A stretch of 64,000 bases of DNA from Legionella beliardensis (GTDB taxonomy: Bacteria > Pseudomonadota > Gammaproteobacteria > Legionellales > Legionellaceae), in contig NZ_UGNV01000001.1 in NCBI RefSeq assembly GCF_900452395.1, positions 1,265,501 to 1,329,500 on the forward strand. The letters are read 5' to 3'. The position numbers and the translations under genes are program-made. The notes under the pieces were generated by a model that searched no databases, was not told where the DNA came from, and saw only the letters and a program-made list of their open reading frames with translations. Of the stretch, positions 27,851-37,676 are shown one piece after another; position 1 is the stretch's first letter, and every line of letters starts with the position of its first letter.

Positions 27851-29101
27851 ATGCGCAGCCGTTCAATAGCTTGGATTGTTTGGTTCACAGCATCCATATT
27901 TTATGCTTATCAATATATTTTAAGAGTGATGCCAAGTGTCATGCTTGACAACATTACTCAGCACTTTCACATTGATCCCGCACTTTATGGGCAATATTCA
28001 GGTATTTATTATATTGGTTATTCCTTAATGCATTTACCAATTGGGATTATGTTAGATCGTTTTGGCCCAAAGCGAGTCATGTCAGGATGTATTTTACTTA
28101 GTGTGATTGGCTTGTTGCCTTTAATTTATGCCGATAACTGGATTTATCCGGTAATAGGGCGCGCCCTTATTGGTATGGGTTCGTCTGCGGCAATATTAGG
28201 AATTTTTAAAATAATTCGCATGACATTTAGTGAGCAACGTTTCACGCGCATGCTAAGTCTTTCGGTTACCATTGGTTTAATCGGTGCTATTTATGGTGGC
28301 GGCCCGCTACGTTCTTTATATGAGTTAGTTGGGTATCAAAAAGTAGTCGAAATTTTTGCGGTATTTGGCGCATTATTAGCGTTATTTACGTATTTTATTG
28401 TGCCAAATTTAAAAGAAACGCAACAAACTACCATTTTAGATGATATTAAGGTTGTTATTACTAATAAAAGAGTCATTTTCTTATGTCTTTGTGCAGGCTT
28501 TATGGTGGGTCCCTTAGAAGGATTTGCTGATGTGTGGGGGCCTGTGTTTTTAAGGCAAGTTTATGGTTTAGATGGTAGCCTTGCTAGTTATTTGCCTTCT
28601 TTAATTTTTGCAGGCATGTGTTTTGGCGCACCCGCTTTGAGTTTTTTTGCTGAGAAGATAGGTAATTATCTATTAGTCATTACCATTGCTGGCTTAGTTA
28701 TGCTATTAAATTTTGTAGCCTTAATATCTGGCTTATTTAATACTGAGTTGATGATGGTTGCCTTTACGATAATAGGTGTCTGTTGCGCTTATCAAATTCT
28801 GGCTATTTATAAAGCATCTACTTATGTGCCTGAGCATGTAGCTGGTTTAACTACGGCTATTGCAAATATGATCATCATGAGCTTTGGCTATGGTATACAT
28901 ACCACGATTGGTATAGTCGTCAATGCCTTTAAGGAAACGAATGCTCTGCACTCCTTTACTTATGGTATCAGTGTTATACCGTGTACTTTAGGCATTGGTG
29001 TCTTAGGCTTTTTAGTGCTGCTGTTATTGGAGCAAAAAAAACTCAGCCGTATAAGTACTCATACTCAGTACAAGTTTGATACCTCAAGAGAAGCCACCTA
29101 A
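27851..29101 (+). CDS. MFS transporter
   Basis: A 416-residue, 12-helix major facilitator protein. The loop between helices 2 and 3 carries the family motif (IGIMLDRFGPKRVMSG), and the fourth helix carries RALIGMGSSAAILGIFKI. A cytoplasmic loop separates the two six-helix bundles near residue 195. The overall pattern resembles Legionella MFS transporters annotated as metabolite or nucleoside/amino-acid carriers, but the substrate cannot be derived. Its ribosome binding site lies inside an inverted repeat with an upstream leader frame, so expression may be controlled at translation. A hairpin follows the stop. Confidence 0.9.
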   Translation: MRSRSIAWIVWFTASIFYAYQYILRVMPSVMLDNITQHFHIDPALYGQYSGIYYIGYSLMHLPIGIMLDRFGPKRVMSGCILLSVIGLLPLIYADNWIYPVIGRALIGMGSSAAILGIFKIIRMTFSEQRFTRMLSLSVTIGLIGAIYGGGPLRSLYELVGYQKVVEIFAVFGALLALFTYFIVPNLKETQQTTILDDIKVVITNKRVIFLCLCAGFMVGPLEGFADVWGPVFLRQVYGLDGSLASYLPSLIFAGMCFGAPALSFFAEKIGNYLLVITIAGLVMLLNFVALISGLFNTELMMVAFTIIGVCCAYQILAIYKASTYVPEHVAGLTTAIANMIIMSFGYGIHTTIGIVVNAFKETNALHSFTYGISVIPCTLGIGVLGFLVLLLLEQKKLSRISTHTQYKFDTSREAT

Positions 29102-29111
29102 TCATAAGCTA

Positions 29112-29143
29112 AATAAATACCGTGGCTTAACACGGTATTTATT
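29112..29143. terminator. Bidirectional terminator-like hairpin
   Basis: AATAAATACCGTG (29112-29124) and CACGGTATTTATT (29131-29143) form a perfect 13-bp stem with a 6-base loop, between the convergent MFS and rhomboid genes. The AT-rich stem ends act as short U-tracts on both strands. The core resembles repeat B. Confidence 0.75.
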
Positions 29144-29149
29144 ACCAAA

Positions 29150-29776
29150 CTAGCCTTTACCAGAAATTATAACACTCAGCTTTAAGATAAAATTAATAAT
29201 ATGGGGCAGAAAATAGCCTGTAGCAAAGCCTGCTATAAGTCCAAATAGATGCCCCTCCCAGGAAACGCCTTTTTTGCTAGGAAAAATACCGTAAAAAATA
29301 CCGGCAAAATAATACAGAGAAATAATTCCTAAAATAATAGCAGTGACGCTGCCTTGGGAATAAATATTGCTGACCAAAAGTGCCCAATATCCGGTAATTA
29401 AAGCGCTTGCACCAATATGAATGCCAGGCTTAGCAAACAGCCAAATTAATAAACCACTGCCTAAGGTGATAACAATTGTTACTATGAGATAGTAAATAAA
29501 CCCATCTATTAAGATAAAATTACTAAGTACCAGTAGGGGAATTGAGTTAAAAAATAAGTGATTAAAATTTGCATGCAGTAAAGGGGCAAGTAAAATACCT
29601 GGTATACCCCTTAAGTGACGCGGAATAATGCCTAAATAAAGAAGCCGCTGCTTAAAAATAAGTAAATTTACAAGATATACCGCCCAAGGTATAGCAATAA
29701 TTTTTATTAAAATAGGCAAATGAATTTTAGTATTATTGATAATTGTGCTTAGGCTATCATTTAATTCATTAAGCAT
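29150..29776 (-). CDS. Rhomboid-family intramembrane serine protease
   Basis: Six or more transmembrane helices. The catalytic Ser is in IHIGASALITGYWAL (GxSx motif) and the His is in WEGHLFGLIAGFATGYF. The HxxxN-like motif NHLFFNSIPLLVLS provides the oxyanion Asn region. The enzyme cleaves transmembrane segments of other proteins; its substrate is unknown. Its start lies two bases from the xseA stop, so the two genes are likely co-transcribed. Confidence 0.9.
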   Translation of the reverse strand: MLNELNDSLSTIINNTKIHLPILIKIIAIPWAVYLVNLLIFKQRLLYLGIIPRHLRGIPGILLAPLLHANFNHLFFNSIPLLVLSNFILIDGFIYYLIVTIVITLGSGLLIWLFAKPGIHIGASALITGYWALLVSNIYSQGSVTAIILGIISLYYFAGIFYGIFPSKKGVSWEGHLFGLIAGFATGYFLPHIINFILKLSVIISGKG

Positions 29777-29778
29777 GC

Positions 29779-31119
29779 TTATAACTCTTCTTTTTTAGAA
29801 ACTGTACAAGAAAGTCGTCCTTGGGCTAATTGTAAGTTAATTAAGTCGCCTACGTGGATGTGCTCAGTATTAAATAAGATTTTATCGTTATAAGTTGCAA
29901 TAGCATAGCCTCTATCTAGAGTAGCTAGAGGGCTAACCGCATGTAGGGTTGCTAAGTGATGAATTAAATGCTGTTTTAATTGCTCTATTCTTTGCATCAT
30001 TAGATTGTCTAGGGTTTGTTTTAGCTGCTGTATTTTTAACTTTAAGTGCTGTAACTCAGAGATTGGGTTTTTAGCCATTAAGGTCGCTAAATGAAGATTA
30101 ATTTGATGGCGATGGCGGTGTAACATGCTCGTTATCTGTTGATTTAATTGTTTTTCTAGGTAATCTACCGTTTGCCAGTGCTGAATAATGAGTTGTTCTG
30201 GCGAAGACAGGCTGGCTATTTTATGAGTTAAAATAAGTTGATGCTGTTGAATAAAGCGATGTATCGCTGTAGCCATTCTTTTTTCAAGTGTGCTTAATAA
30301 ATTAATGAGCTCAAGCTTGTCCGGCGTGGCAGCTTCTGCTGCAGCAGTAGGCGTAGCAGCGCGTAGGTCAGCCACAAAATCACAAATCGTAAAGTCCGTT
30401 TCATGACCCACGCCAGAGATGATAGGAATAGTGCTTTGATTAATTGCTATTGCTAATTGCTCGTCATTAAATGGCCATAAATCTTCAATACTGCCACCAC
30501 CACGAGCGATTAAGATGACTTCCGCTCTGTTATCGGTATTTGCTTGCATGATAGCACTAATTAATTGCTGTGCCGCTCTTTTTCCCTGCACTTCGCAGGG
30601 ATAAATTAAAACCTCTGCTAAAGGAAAGCGTCTGGCTAGCGTGCATAATATATCGCGTATAGCAGCACCAGTTTGTGAGGTAATAACTCCTATGGTTTTA
30701 GGAAAGCGTATTAGGGGTTTTTTTAAATGGGCAGCAAATAAACCTTGTTGTTCTAATTTCTTTTTTAATTTCTCAAATTGCTGATATAATTCGCCAATAC
30801 CAGCTTCGGTCAAACTTTGGACAATAAGTTGATAATCACCTCGAGCTTCATATAAACTTAACTTACCCTGTACGATAACTTGTTGACCATCTTTAAAGAG
30901 TTTACTGCTAAGCGTTTGGTGGCTGCGGAAAAAAACGCAACGAATTTGAGCGCCTTGATCTTTAAGTGTGAAATAAAGATGGCCCGATGCGGGCCTGGTG
31001 ACATTAGAAAGCTCACCTAGTACCGCAATATTAGCAAGCTCATGTTCTAACCACGTGCGAACTTGTTGATTAAGCTGGGTTACCGTTATAGGTGTTAGTT
31101 CTTGTTTAAAAATCGACAA
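29779..31119 (-). CDS. xseA: Exodeoxyribonuclease VII large subunit
   Basis: A 446-residue XseA. The N-terminal OB-fold domain (ITVTQLNQQVRTWLEHEL, GELSNVTRPASGHLYFTLKD) binds DNA. The catalytic domain shows GVITSQTGAAIRDIL, ARGGGSIEDLWPFNDE and SGVGHETDFTICDFVADLRA, all diagnostic. A long coiled coil (about 270-400) follows for XseB binding. With XseB it degrades single-stranded DNA into oligonucleotides in repair. XseB is not encoded nearby. Confidence 0.96.
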   Translation of the reverse strand: MSIFKQELTPITVTQLNQQVRTWLEHELANIAVLGELSNVTRPASGHLYFTLKDQGAQIRCVFFRSHQTLSSKLFKDGQQVIVQGKLSLYEARGDYQLIVQSLTEAGIGELYQQFEKLKKKLEQQGLFAAHLKKPLIRFPKTIGVITSQTGAAIRDILCTLARRFPLAEVLIYPCEVQGKRAAQQLISAIMQANTDNRAEVILIARGGGSIEDLWPFNDEQLAIAINQSTIPIISGVGHETDFTICDFVADLRAATPTAAAEAATPDKLELINLLSTLEKRMATAIHRFIQQHQLILTHKIASLSSPEQLIIQHWQTVDYLEKQLNQQITSMLHRHRHQINLHLATLMAKNPISELQHLKLKIQQLKQTLDNLMMQRIEQLKQHLIHHLATLHAVSPLATLDRGYAIATYNDKILFNTEHIHVGDLINLQLAQGRLSCTVSKKEEL

Positions 31120-31222
31120 TTTCTTTCCATTAAAGCTGTAAAGAGTAAGTTAGTATTAATTTATACGCAATGCATTGAGATTTAAATCTTTTAAATAATT
31201 TAATTATGGATAGGTGATAAAC

Positions 31223-31852
31223 ATGAAGTTACTAGTATCAGTTTTTTTAGCCTTACCTTTTTTGTATACAACAGCCCTTAGTGCAGCTTCTCAAGTGTCA
31301 TATACACGAGAGTATAATATGCTATTTGGTGTTTCTGGCGACTTGACCTCCTTGGATAGTTTATCTTTAAGCATTACGCCATATAAAGGCACAAAGAGAG
31401 TTAGCAGTATTAATCATCAATCCTTTACTAAAGGGCCAGCTGCTTATCTTATAGATATTGGAGAAAGTCCCAGATTAAGTAAATGGCAAGAAAAAATAAA
31501 CGCCTTTTTAAATACAGACACTAACGCGTTACGCTTGCGTCCATCAGCCCATCCATTGCTAGTGCAAGAAAAATTAACAGCGTCTAATACAACTGCTAAA
31601 AAGGCAACGAATAGCAGGTGGTTTATTAAAACAGGACATTTCAAAACAAAAGCTAACGCTATTGCACTGGCTAATCGTTTAAAAAGGCTAGGCTTTAAGG
31701 TATTTGCCCAGCCCCTTAAAAAAGGCGCTTCTATATTAATAGGCCCTTACGAATATCGTTTCCATGCCACTAGTAGCATGGAAGCGCTAAAAGAAATTGC
31801 TCATGTTCAAGGTGCTTTAGTTAATTTTACACCTGAGCGCTGGTACGGTTAA
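31223..31852 (+). CDS. Exported SPOR-domain protein
   Basis: A signal peptide (MKLLVSVFLALPFLYTTALSAAS) precedes about 110 residues of unrecognised sequence. A SPOR-like domain (about residues 132-205) follows: RWFIKTGHFKTKANAIALANRLKRLGFKVFAQP, then ILIGPYEYRFHATSSMEALKE. SPOR domains bind glycan strands stripped of stem peptides, often at the septum. The protein is probably periplasmic or lipid-free outer-membrane associated; there is no lipobox. The ATG at 31223 has AGGTG upstream and begins the signal peptide. Confidence 0.75.
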   Translation: MKLLVSVFLALPFLYTTALSAASQVSYTREYNMLFGVSGDLTSLDSLSLSITPYKGTKRVSSINHQSFTKGPAAYLIDIGESPRLSKWQEKINAFLNTDTNALRLRPSAHPLLVQEKLTASNTTAKKATNSRWFIKTGHFKTKANAIALANRLKRLGFKVFAQPLKKGASILIGPYEYRFHATSSMEALKEIAHVQGALVNFTPERWYG

Positions 31853-31893
31853 TTAGATTTAGTTTAAATAATGCCAGCATCCTCAAGTGACTC

Positions 31894-32823
31894 TTAAGGG
31901 AGCGCAAAGTGCCACTCCATTTCTTCGGATAACTTTTGCAGCATGATTTCACCTCGAATGCTATTGCCTTTAGAATTGACAAGAGGACTTAAGACAGCTA
32001 TGCCAGCTTTGCCTGGAACAACGGCAATCGTATAGCCTGATACACCACTCTTAGCTGGCATGCCTGTTCTTACCATGTGAGTTCCGGTTTCATCATACAG
32101 GCCACAAGTCGCCATAACGGCAAGCGTAATCTTACAGGTTGTCGTTGAAATAACTTGCTCTTGCGTGATAGGGTCTCGGCCGCCATTAGCAAGTAGTGTA
32201 GGTAAGTAGAGCATTTGCTCTAGGAGAGCCTCATAGGAGCAAAGTGTAAAATATAAGTCTAGCGTTTCATAGACATCTGTTTGCAAACTATTGCGGCTTT
32301 TAAGTAAATAAGCTAAAGAACGATTGCGATTTCCCGTTCTTTTTTCTGACGCAAAGACTAAGGGGTTAATACTTAGCCGTTGGTTAAAGAGTTTTTGCAC
32401 CCACTGCTCAAGCCAGGCAAATTGTTGCTCGCCTACGCCAGGAATATGAGAACAAAGTGTGATAGCACCTGCATTTAGCATAGGATTTGAGGGCTTAGGG
32501 CCAAACTGTTCAAGTCTTGTGATGGAAGCAAAGTCATCGCCAGAAGGCTCTACTTTGACCCACTCAAACACTTGCTCTGGCCCCATTTCTTCTAACAATC
32601 CAATGAGCGGAATTAATTTGCTTGTGCTTTGTAAAGTAACAGGAGAAAGTGGTTGATTACTATAGGAAAGGCTCTCACCGCCTAACCTCGCTACAGCTAT
32701 TCCGGTAAGGTCTTTGTTAACATTGGCTAATTCAGGAATGTAATCTGCTGTATGGCCTTCTTGATTAGTTTGTGCGTAGTCAACAATATTTTTTAGAAAA
32801 TCTAATGAAATGTCTTTTGTCAT
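31894..32823 (-). CDS. glsA: Glutaminase
   Basis: A 309-residue serine-dependent beta-lactamase-fold glutaminase. Ser-x-x-Lys is present as STSK in VTLQSTSKLI (about residues 66-69). Also visible are NPMLNAGAI, ASEKRTGNRNRSLAYLLK and GMPAKSGVSG, the family signatures. It hydrolyses L-glutamine to glutamate and ammonia in the cytoplasm. In intracellular bacteria this supports amino-acid-based metabolism and acid tolerance, which is background rather than shown here. It stands alone, with a convergent SPOR-domain gene on one side and trpC on the other. Confidence 0.95.
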   Translation of the reverse strand: MTKDISLDFLKNIVDYAQTNQEGHTADYIPELANVNKDLTGIAVARLGGESLSYSNQPLSPVTLQSTSKLIPLIGLLEEMGPEQVFEWVKVEPSGDDFASITRLEQFGPKPSNPMLNAGAITLCSHIPGVGEQQFAWLEQWVQKLFNQRLSINPLVFASEKRTGNRNRSLAYLLKSRNSLQTDVYETLDLYFTLCSYEALLEQMLYLPTLLANGGRDPITQEQVISTTTCKITLAVMATCGLYDETGTHMVRTGMPAKSGVSGYTIAVVPGKAGIAVLSPLVNSKGNSIRGEIMLQKLSEEMEWHFALP

Positions 32824-32923
32824 GGATACTACATAAAAGAAAAAAAAGTCATTATGCTAAATTTAGCACACTAAGACAAATAATTATCAGATAGAATTAA
32901 TTCTTACAGCGCAATGGGTTAAA

Positions 32924-33703
32924 TTATTTGGCTTGGATGAGCTCTTGTAATTTACGGCCAATATTTGTTGCCCGCATTAAACTTTCACCAATTAAAAAAG
33001 AATGGATGTTATTTCTTAACATAAGGGCAATGTCACCTGGGGTATTGATGCCACTTTCAGTGATAATAATTTTATCGTTTGGTATATCAGGCGCTAATGT
33101 AAGGGTTACATTTAAATCGGTTATAAATGTATGTAAGCTACGATTATTAATCCCTATAAGCGGTGTAGGCAATTTAATCGCTCGATGCAGCTCCTCTTTA
33201 TTATGGCTTTCTACTAAAACAGCCATATTTAGCGCTTGGGCTTCTTGGCAATAATCAAGCAATTGATTATCACTTAAAAGATCAACAATAAGCAAAATAC
33301 AATCGGCACCTAGTGCACGGCTTTCAGTAATTTGATAGCTGTCAATAATAAAATCTTTTCTTAAAATAGGCAGGCTTGAATTTTTTTTAGCCAACTCTAT
33401 GTAGCTAAGCTCGCCTTGAAAAAATTGGCTATCGGTTAATACAGATAAACAGGCTGCACCATTGTCTTCATAGATTTTAGCAATTTTAGCAACATCAAAG
33501 TCTTGGCGAATAATTCCTTTACTTGGGGAAGCTTTTTTTATTTCAGCAATAATGGCTGGACAAGACTGTTTCATAGCGGCTATAAAATCGCGAGTAGGCT
33601 CAATTAATAAGTCTGCAAAACTTGCTAAAGGTCTTTTCTTCTTTGCAGCTTGTACTTCTAATAACTTTTGCTGGGCTATTTTTTGTAAAATACTAGTTGT
33701 CAT
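32924..33703 (-). CDS. trpC: Indole-3-glycerol phosphate synthase
   Basis: A 259-residue TIM barrel. The start [26 protein letters not shown] matches the family, so I place it at the ATG at 33703, inside the trpD end, rather than at an upstream ATG that would add 35 residues from the overlapping trpD region. Motifs are [42 protein letters not shown] and ITESGI. It converts CdRP to indole-3-glycerol phosphate. There is no fused TrpF. It overlaps trpD by 11 bases and ends the operon. Confidence 0.95.
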   Translation of the reverse strand: MTTSILQKIAQQKLLEVQAAKKKRPLASFADLLIEPTRDFIAAMKQSCPAIIAEIKKASPSKGIIRQDFDVAKIAKIYEDNGAACLSVLTDSQFFQGELSYIELAKKNSSLPILRKDFIIDSYQITESRALGADCILLIVDLLSDNQLLDYCQEAQALNMAVLVESHNKEELHRAIKLPTPLIGINNRSLHTFITDLNVTLTLAPDIPNDKIIITESGINTPGDIALMLRNNIHSFLIGESLMRATNIGRKLQELIQAK

Positions 33704-34721
33704 AATGCTTGCAGTTGCGAGTAAAGTCTCGAAATTGTAAAAATTGTTGTTTAGCAGCGCCACTGTCAATGGCTGCAGCTGCCATTTCAATGCCTGATTT
33801 AAAATCACCGGCTAAGTCTGCACAATAAAGTGCAATAGCCGTATTTAATAAGATACTATCACGTGGCGCACCTAAAGCGCCAGCAAACACGGCCTCAATT
33901 AATTGAAGGCTTTGGCTCGCTGTATGAACAATGAGGTTATCTAGGTTAGGGTGATAACAATTAAAATCTTTAGGATTAATAGCCCAAGTAAACTGTCGTC
34001 CTTGATGATATTCAAGAATTGTGGTGGGTGCTGAGATACTAATTTCATCTAGCCCGTCTTCGGAATGCAGAATAATAACTCGCTCACTGCCTAAATTAAC
34101 GAGTACTTGTAATAAACTCTCTTGCCAATCTTTGGCAAAAACGCCAATGACTTGTTTTTTAACATGGGCTGGATTTAATAAAGGGCCTAATAAATTAAAC
34201 AAGGTTTTTATGCCTAGTTGCCTACGTACTTCTTTGACCCGCTGGGTAGCTTGGTTAAAATGAGGTGCAAATAGAAAGCAAATATTATTCTGGTTTAAGC
34301 AAGATTTTAATTGTTCATCAGAAAGCTCGATATTAAACCCTGCTTCTATTAGTAAGTCAGCACTACCACTTGAGCTTGAAACCGAACGATTACCATGTTT
34401 AGCAACTTTAGCGCCAGCTGCTGCAGCAACAATGCTACTTGCTGTAGAGATATTAAAGGTATGTTTACCATCGCCACCGGTTCCTGCCATATCGATTAAA
34501 TCAGGCCCAAGATCGATACTATGTATTCTTTCTTGCATCGTTTTGGCAGCGGCTGTTAGTTCATCGATGGATTCACCTTTGGCGCGCATTAATGTAAGAA
34601 AGGCACCAATCTCGGCATCAGATAACTTGTCATCAATACAAGCTCGCATAACCTGCTGCATGTCAGCAAAGCTTAAGTTCTCCTGATTAATTAAGCGCTC
34701 AAAAATCTCTGATAGTTTCAT
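33693..34721 (-). CDS. trpD: Anthranilate phosphoribosyltransferase
   Basis: A 342-residue TrpD with the PRPP site [38 protein letters not shown], and the magnesium-binding DGLDEIS. It transfers phosphoribose to anthranilate. It overlaps trpG by 23 bases upstream and trpC by 11 downstream, so translation of the three is coupled. Confidence 0.96.
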   Translation of the reverse strand: MKLSEIFERLINQENLSFADMQQVMRACIDDKLSDAEIGAFLTLMRAKGESIDELTAAAKTMQERIHSIDLGPDLIDMAGTGGDGKHTFNISTASSIVAAAAGAKVAKHGNRSVSSSSGSADLLIEAGFNIELSDEQLKSCLNQNNICFLFAPHFNQATQRVKEVRRQLGIKTLFNLLGPLLNPAHVKKQVIGVFAKDWQESLLQVLVNLGSERVIILHSEDGLDEISISAPTTILEYHQGRQFTWAINPKDFNCYHPNLDNLIVHTASQSLQLIEAVFAGALGAPRDSILLNTAIALYCADLAGDFKSGIEMAAAAIDSGAAKQQFLQFRDFTRNCKHYDN

Positions 34722-35277
34722 AATTTAAAAAATTTGTTAATAATTGCAAGCCATGCTCACTTAAGATGGATTCGGGGTGAAATTGTAAACCAAACAGCGG
34801 ATGTTGACGATGAGAAATTGCCATAATTGTATCCTCTGCCCACGCGTCAATTGAGAAAACAGGGGGCAGGGTCGCAACATCAACGGCTAACGAGTGGTAA
34901 CGCATTGCTTGGAAAGGATTTGGTAAATCGTGGAATAATTTTCGTTTATGATGCATGATGGTTGATGTTTTACCATGTACCGTTTGTGGTGCCTGAATAA
35001 TAGTTGCGCCAAAGGCTTGGGCTAGGCATTGATGGCCAAGGCAAATACCTAAAATAGGAATAGTTTGATAAAAGTGTGCAATAACCGCTAGTGAAATACC
35101 CGCATCCATTGGCCCTTTAGGGCCGGGTGAAATAACAAGATAAGAGGGCGATAATTGTTCAATATCGGTGATCGTTAAATCATTATTTTTAAATACTCTG
35201 ACTTCTTGATTTAATACTTGAAAATAGTGCACTAAGTTATAGGTAAATGAATCATAATTATCAATAAGTAATAGCAT
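34699..35277 (-). CDS. trpG: Anthranilate/aminodeoxychorismate synthase glutaminase component
   Basis: A class-I glutamine amidotransferase of 192 residues: LLIDNYDSFTYNL at the start, PGPKGPMDAG, the nucleophile Cys in LGICLGHQCLAQA, and His-Glu in GLQFHPESILSEHG. Placed directly before trpD-trpC, it most likely serves TrpE; such subunits can also serve PabB. TrpE is not in this window. Its start lies six bases after the lptB stop, which suggests that the trp genes are transcribed with the LPS-transport cluster. Confidence 0.93.
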   Translation of the reverse strand: MLLLIDNYDSFTYNLVHYFQVLNQEVRVFKNNDLTITDIEQLSPSYLVISPGPKGPMDAGISLAVIAHFYQTIPILGICLGHQCLAQAFGATIIQAPQTVHGKTSTIMHHKRKLFHDLPNPFQAMRYHSLAVDVATLPPVFSIDAWAEDTIMAISHRQHPLFGLQFHPESILSEHGLQLLTNFLNYETIRDF

Positions 35278-35283
35278 AATAAG

Positions 35284-36009
35284 TTATAATGAAAATTCTT
35301 CACCAAGATAGACAGTACGTACTTGCTGATTAGCTAAAATATCAACAGGCGCCCCTTCACATAAAATTTTCCCCTGATTGACTATATAAGCTCGTTCACA
35401 AATGTCTAATGTTTCTCTAACATTATGATCGGTAATTAAAACGCCAATATTTTTTTCACATAAATGGGAAATAATACGTTTAATATCAATAACTGAAATA
35501 GGGTCAACTCCGGCGAAAGGCTCATCTAACAAAATAAAAGCCGGTTCAATTGCAAGTGCGCGCGCTATTTCAACACGACGGCGCTCTCCACCAGAGAGGC
35601 TCATGCCTAAGTTATTTTCTAGATGAGAAATATTAAATTCCTCTAATAATTGTTTTAATTTGTTTTGCCTGCCTTCATTATCAAGGTCTTTGCGTAATTG
35701 CAAAATGGAATAAATATTATCAGCAACACTCATTTTACGAAATACTGAGGCTTCTTGCGGTAAGTAGCCTATACCTAAGCGAGCACGCTGATGCATTGGT
35801 GCTAGCGTAATATTTTGCTCATCAAGAAAAATATTGCCTTCATCACAACTTTGTAAACCAACAATCATGTAAAAGCAGGTGGTTTTACCTGCACCATTTG
35901 GACCTAATAAGCCGACACATTCTCCTCGCTTTATATTGATACTAACATCACTGACGACCGTCCTTCCTTTAAAAGATTTTTTTAAGTGCAGTGCTGATAG
36001 TTTATTCAT
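35284..36009 (-). CDS. lptB: LPS transport ATPase LptB
   Basis: A 241-residue ABC ATPase: Walker [11 protein letters not shown]-loop [12 protein letters not shown], signature [15 protein letters not shown], Walker [14 protein letters not shown] and H-loop [10 protein letters not shown], all in LptB form. With LptF/LptG it powers LPS extraction from the inner membrane. I place the start at the ATG at 36009 ([13 protein letters not shown]). A longer frame adds 48 residues that overlap lptA and look unrelated. It overlaps the lptA stop by eight bases. The usual downstream rpoN is absent and trpG follows. Confidence 0.96.
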   Translation of the reverse strand: MNKLSALHLKKSFKGRTVVSDVSINIKRGECVGLLGPNGAGKTTCFYMIVGLQSCDEGNIFLDEQNITLAPMHQRARLGIGYLPQEASVFRKMSVADNIYSILQLRKDLDNEGRQNKLKQLLEEFNISHLENNLGMSLSGGERRRVEIARALAIEPAFILLDEPFAGVDPISVIDIKRIISHLCEKNIGVLITDHNVRETLDICERAYIVNQGKILCEGAPVDILANQQVRTVYLGEEFSL

Positions 36010-36526
36010 GCGCTTGACCCTGACCTTGATGAAAAATAATAGTGGTGCGCATTTTATTGTCACCTTGAGAGATGACATGTTTTTTTTCAGTATTGTAAGT
36101 GATTTTAGGCGCCGATAAAGAATCTTCACCTTGTTCAATACGGGCATTACCAATTAAAACAATTAAATGACGTTCAGGATAATAGTTTATTTTCAATGCA
36201 TAAGCATGAAGGGGTGGTTTATTTGCATCAGTCTGCGTCCAAAAATGTGCAGGCTCTTTATCGGTACCAAGGGCTTGAGCAAAAGTAAGCTTATTATGCT
36301 GATTAACTTTGGTAATCGCTTTTGTTGCCCGTAAATGAGTTGTCCCTTGATCAAATTGCACATTACCAATATAGGTACCTTGATGTGCTTGTTGGTTTAA
36401 ATCTGCTGTATCGGCAGCTAATTGAGCCGTGACATTTTTATCTGTGTCTAATGCGAATACTTTAAAACTAGCTAATGCTAGTAAACTTATCCGTATAAAT
36501 TTTAAACTAGCCATGGTTTGGTTCAT
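36002..36526 (-). CDS. lptA: Periplasmic LPS-binding protein LptA
   Basis: A signal peptide (about 25 residues, [12 protein letters not shown]) is followed by an OstA-type beta-jellyroll of about 145 residues ([69 protein letters not shown]). It polymerises to form the LPS bridge between LptC and LptD. It overlaps lptC by 20 bases and lptB by eight, forming a coupled string. An inner ATG four codons down is an alternative start. Confidence 0.93.
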   Translation of the reverse strand: MNQTMASLKFIRISLLALASFKVFALDTDKNVTAQLAADTADLNQQAHQGTYIGNVQFDQGTTHLRATKAITKVNQHNKLTFAQALGTDKEPAHFWTQTDANKPPLHAYALKINYYPERHLIVLIGNARIEQGEDSLSAPKITYNTEKKHVISQGDNKMRTTIIFHQGQGQAHE

Positions 36527-37082
36527 AGATTGCCTGCGCTTTATTTAATAATTCAACACGTTTTTGATCAAGATAAGCTTTCATTCCTTGTGAATGGATG
36601 ACGCTACCGGGTTGTTCAAAAATAACAGCAAGCGTTGTTGTAGCAAATTTTTGTTCAGGGAAATAAACAAGCTCTTCTGTTTTCAAAGTACTTTCCGGCG
36701 ATTTAATTCCCTTATCTTGATGTACAATAACGTGGCCAATAAACGTAATTTGCTTTCCTTTATCAAGTGCTAATGCTTTTTCTGATTGAATATCCCATTT
36801 AGGTTCATTATTGTTTTGGGTAAGAATAATGTGAGGAGAGTCAAAAAAATAAGTGTTTTTTTCCGGAACGTGCTTAGCTTGTGGGCTTTCTAGAAAATGA
36901 GCTAAGGTGCCTTTTGCATCAAATTGGCGAACCTTAATTCCTGTAGCCACGGAATCAGGCATTTTTGCTAAAGCATTATCATCAAGCTTTATGACCGAAG
37001 ATGAGCTGGCAAAATACCAGCCAAAACAAGATAGAGCAATTAATAAGAAAAAACCCCAGACAGATTGCTTAGCGGCATTCAT
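36507..37082 (-). CDS. lptC: LPS export protein LptC
   Basis: One N-terminal transmembrane helix (VWGFFLLIALSCFGWYFA, residues 8-25) anchors a periplasmic jellyroll of about 165 residues (VATGIKVRQFDAKGTLAHFL, VFDSPHIILT-like strand, ITFIGHVIVHQD). This is the LptC design; it passes LPS to LptA. It overlaps kdsC by four bases. Confidence 0.92.
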   Translation of the reverse strand: MNAAKQSVWGFFLLIALSCFGWYFASSSSVIKLDDNALAKMPDSVATGIKVRQFDAKGTLAHFLESPQAKHVPEKNTYFFDSPHIILTQNNNEPKWDIQSEKALALDKGKQITFIGHVIVHQDKGIKSPESTLKTEELVYFPEQKFATTTLAVIFEQPGSVIHSQGMKAYLDQKRVELLNKAQAIYEPNHG

Positions 37083-37609
37083 GATAAAAGATACCGAGCT
37101 AATGCATCTTCTTGTTTTTGTTGGGCATTTAAAATGAGATCACAAACTTCGCGAACCGCTCCACGTCCTCCTGTTTGTTCCGTTTGCCAGACAGCAAATT
37201 CTTTTACCTGTGGTACTGCGTTAGCAACAGCGATGCCTAAACCCACTTGTTGTATGATAGCTAAATCAGGTAAGTCATCGCCAATATAGGCTAAATGCTC
37301 ATTGGCAAAGCCAAGCTGTTCTTTAAGCTTGATAAACGCATTGCGCTTATCAACTTGCCCCTTAAAATAATATTTAATACCAAGCTGCTCCATACGATAA
37401 TCGATAACCGGGTTACGGGAAGTCGTAATCACACCGACTTCAATCCCAACTGCCATCAGTAATTTTAAACCCATGCCGTCTTGAACATGAAACGCTTTTA
37501 ATTCATTACCGTAATTATCCAAATAGAGAAGGCCATCTGTTAAAACACCATCGACATCGCAGATTAGGCATTTTATTTTCTTAGCTCTTTCTATTAAGTT
37601 CGTTGTCAT
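37079..37609 (-). CDS. kdsC: Kdo-8-phosphate phosphatase
   Basis: A small C0-type HAD phosphatase of 176 residues. Motif I is CDVDGVLTDG with two Asp, motif II is TTSRN, and motif III has Lys in FKGQVDKR and IGDDLPD. It dephosphorylates Kdo-8-phosphate to Kdo. It lies between kdsD and lptC in the standard gammaproteobacterial order. Confidence 0.95.
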   Translation of the reverse strand: MTTNLIERAKKIKCLICDVDGVLTDGLLYLDNYGNELKAFHVQDGMGLKLLMAVGIEVGVITTSRNPVIDYRMEQLGIKYYFKGQVDKRNAFIKLKEQLGFANEHLAYIGDDLPDLAIIQQVGLGIAVANAVPQVKEFAVWQTEQTGGRGAVREVCDLILNAQQKQEDALARYLLS

Positions 37610-37676
37610 TATTACTCACTTGTTAATTGGTAAATCAGTAGCTGACCACTATAGTATAAAACTTAGGCAAAAAAGT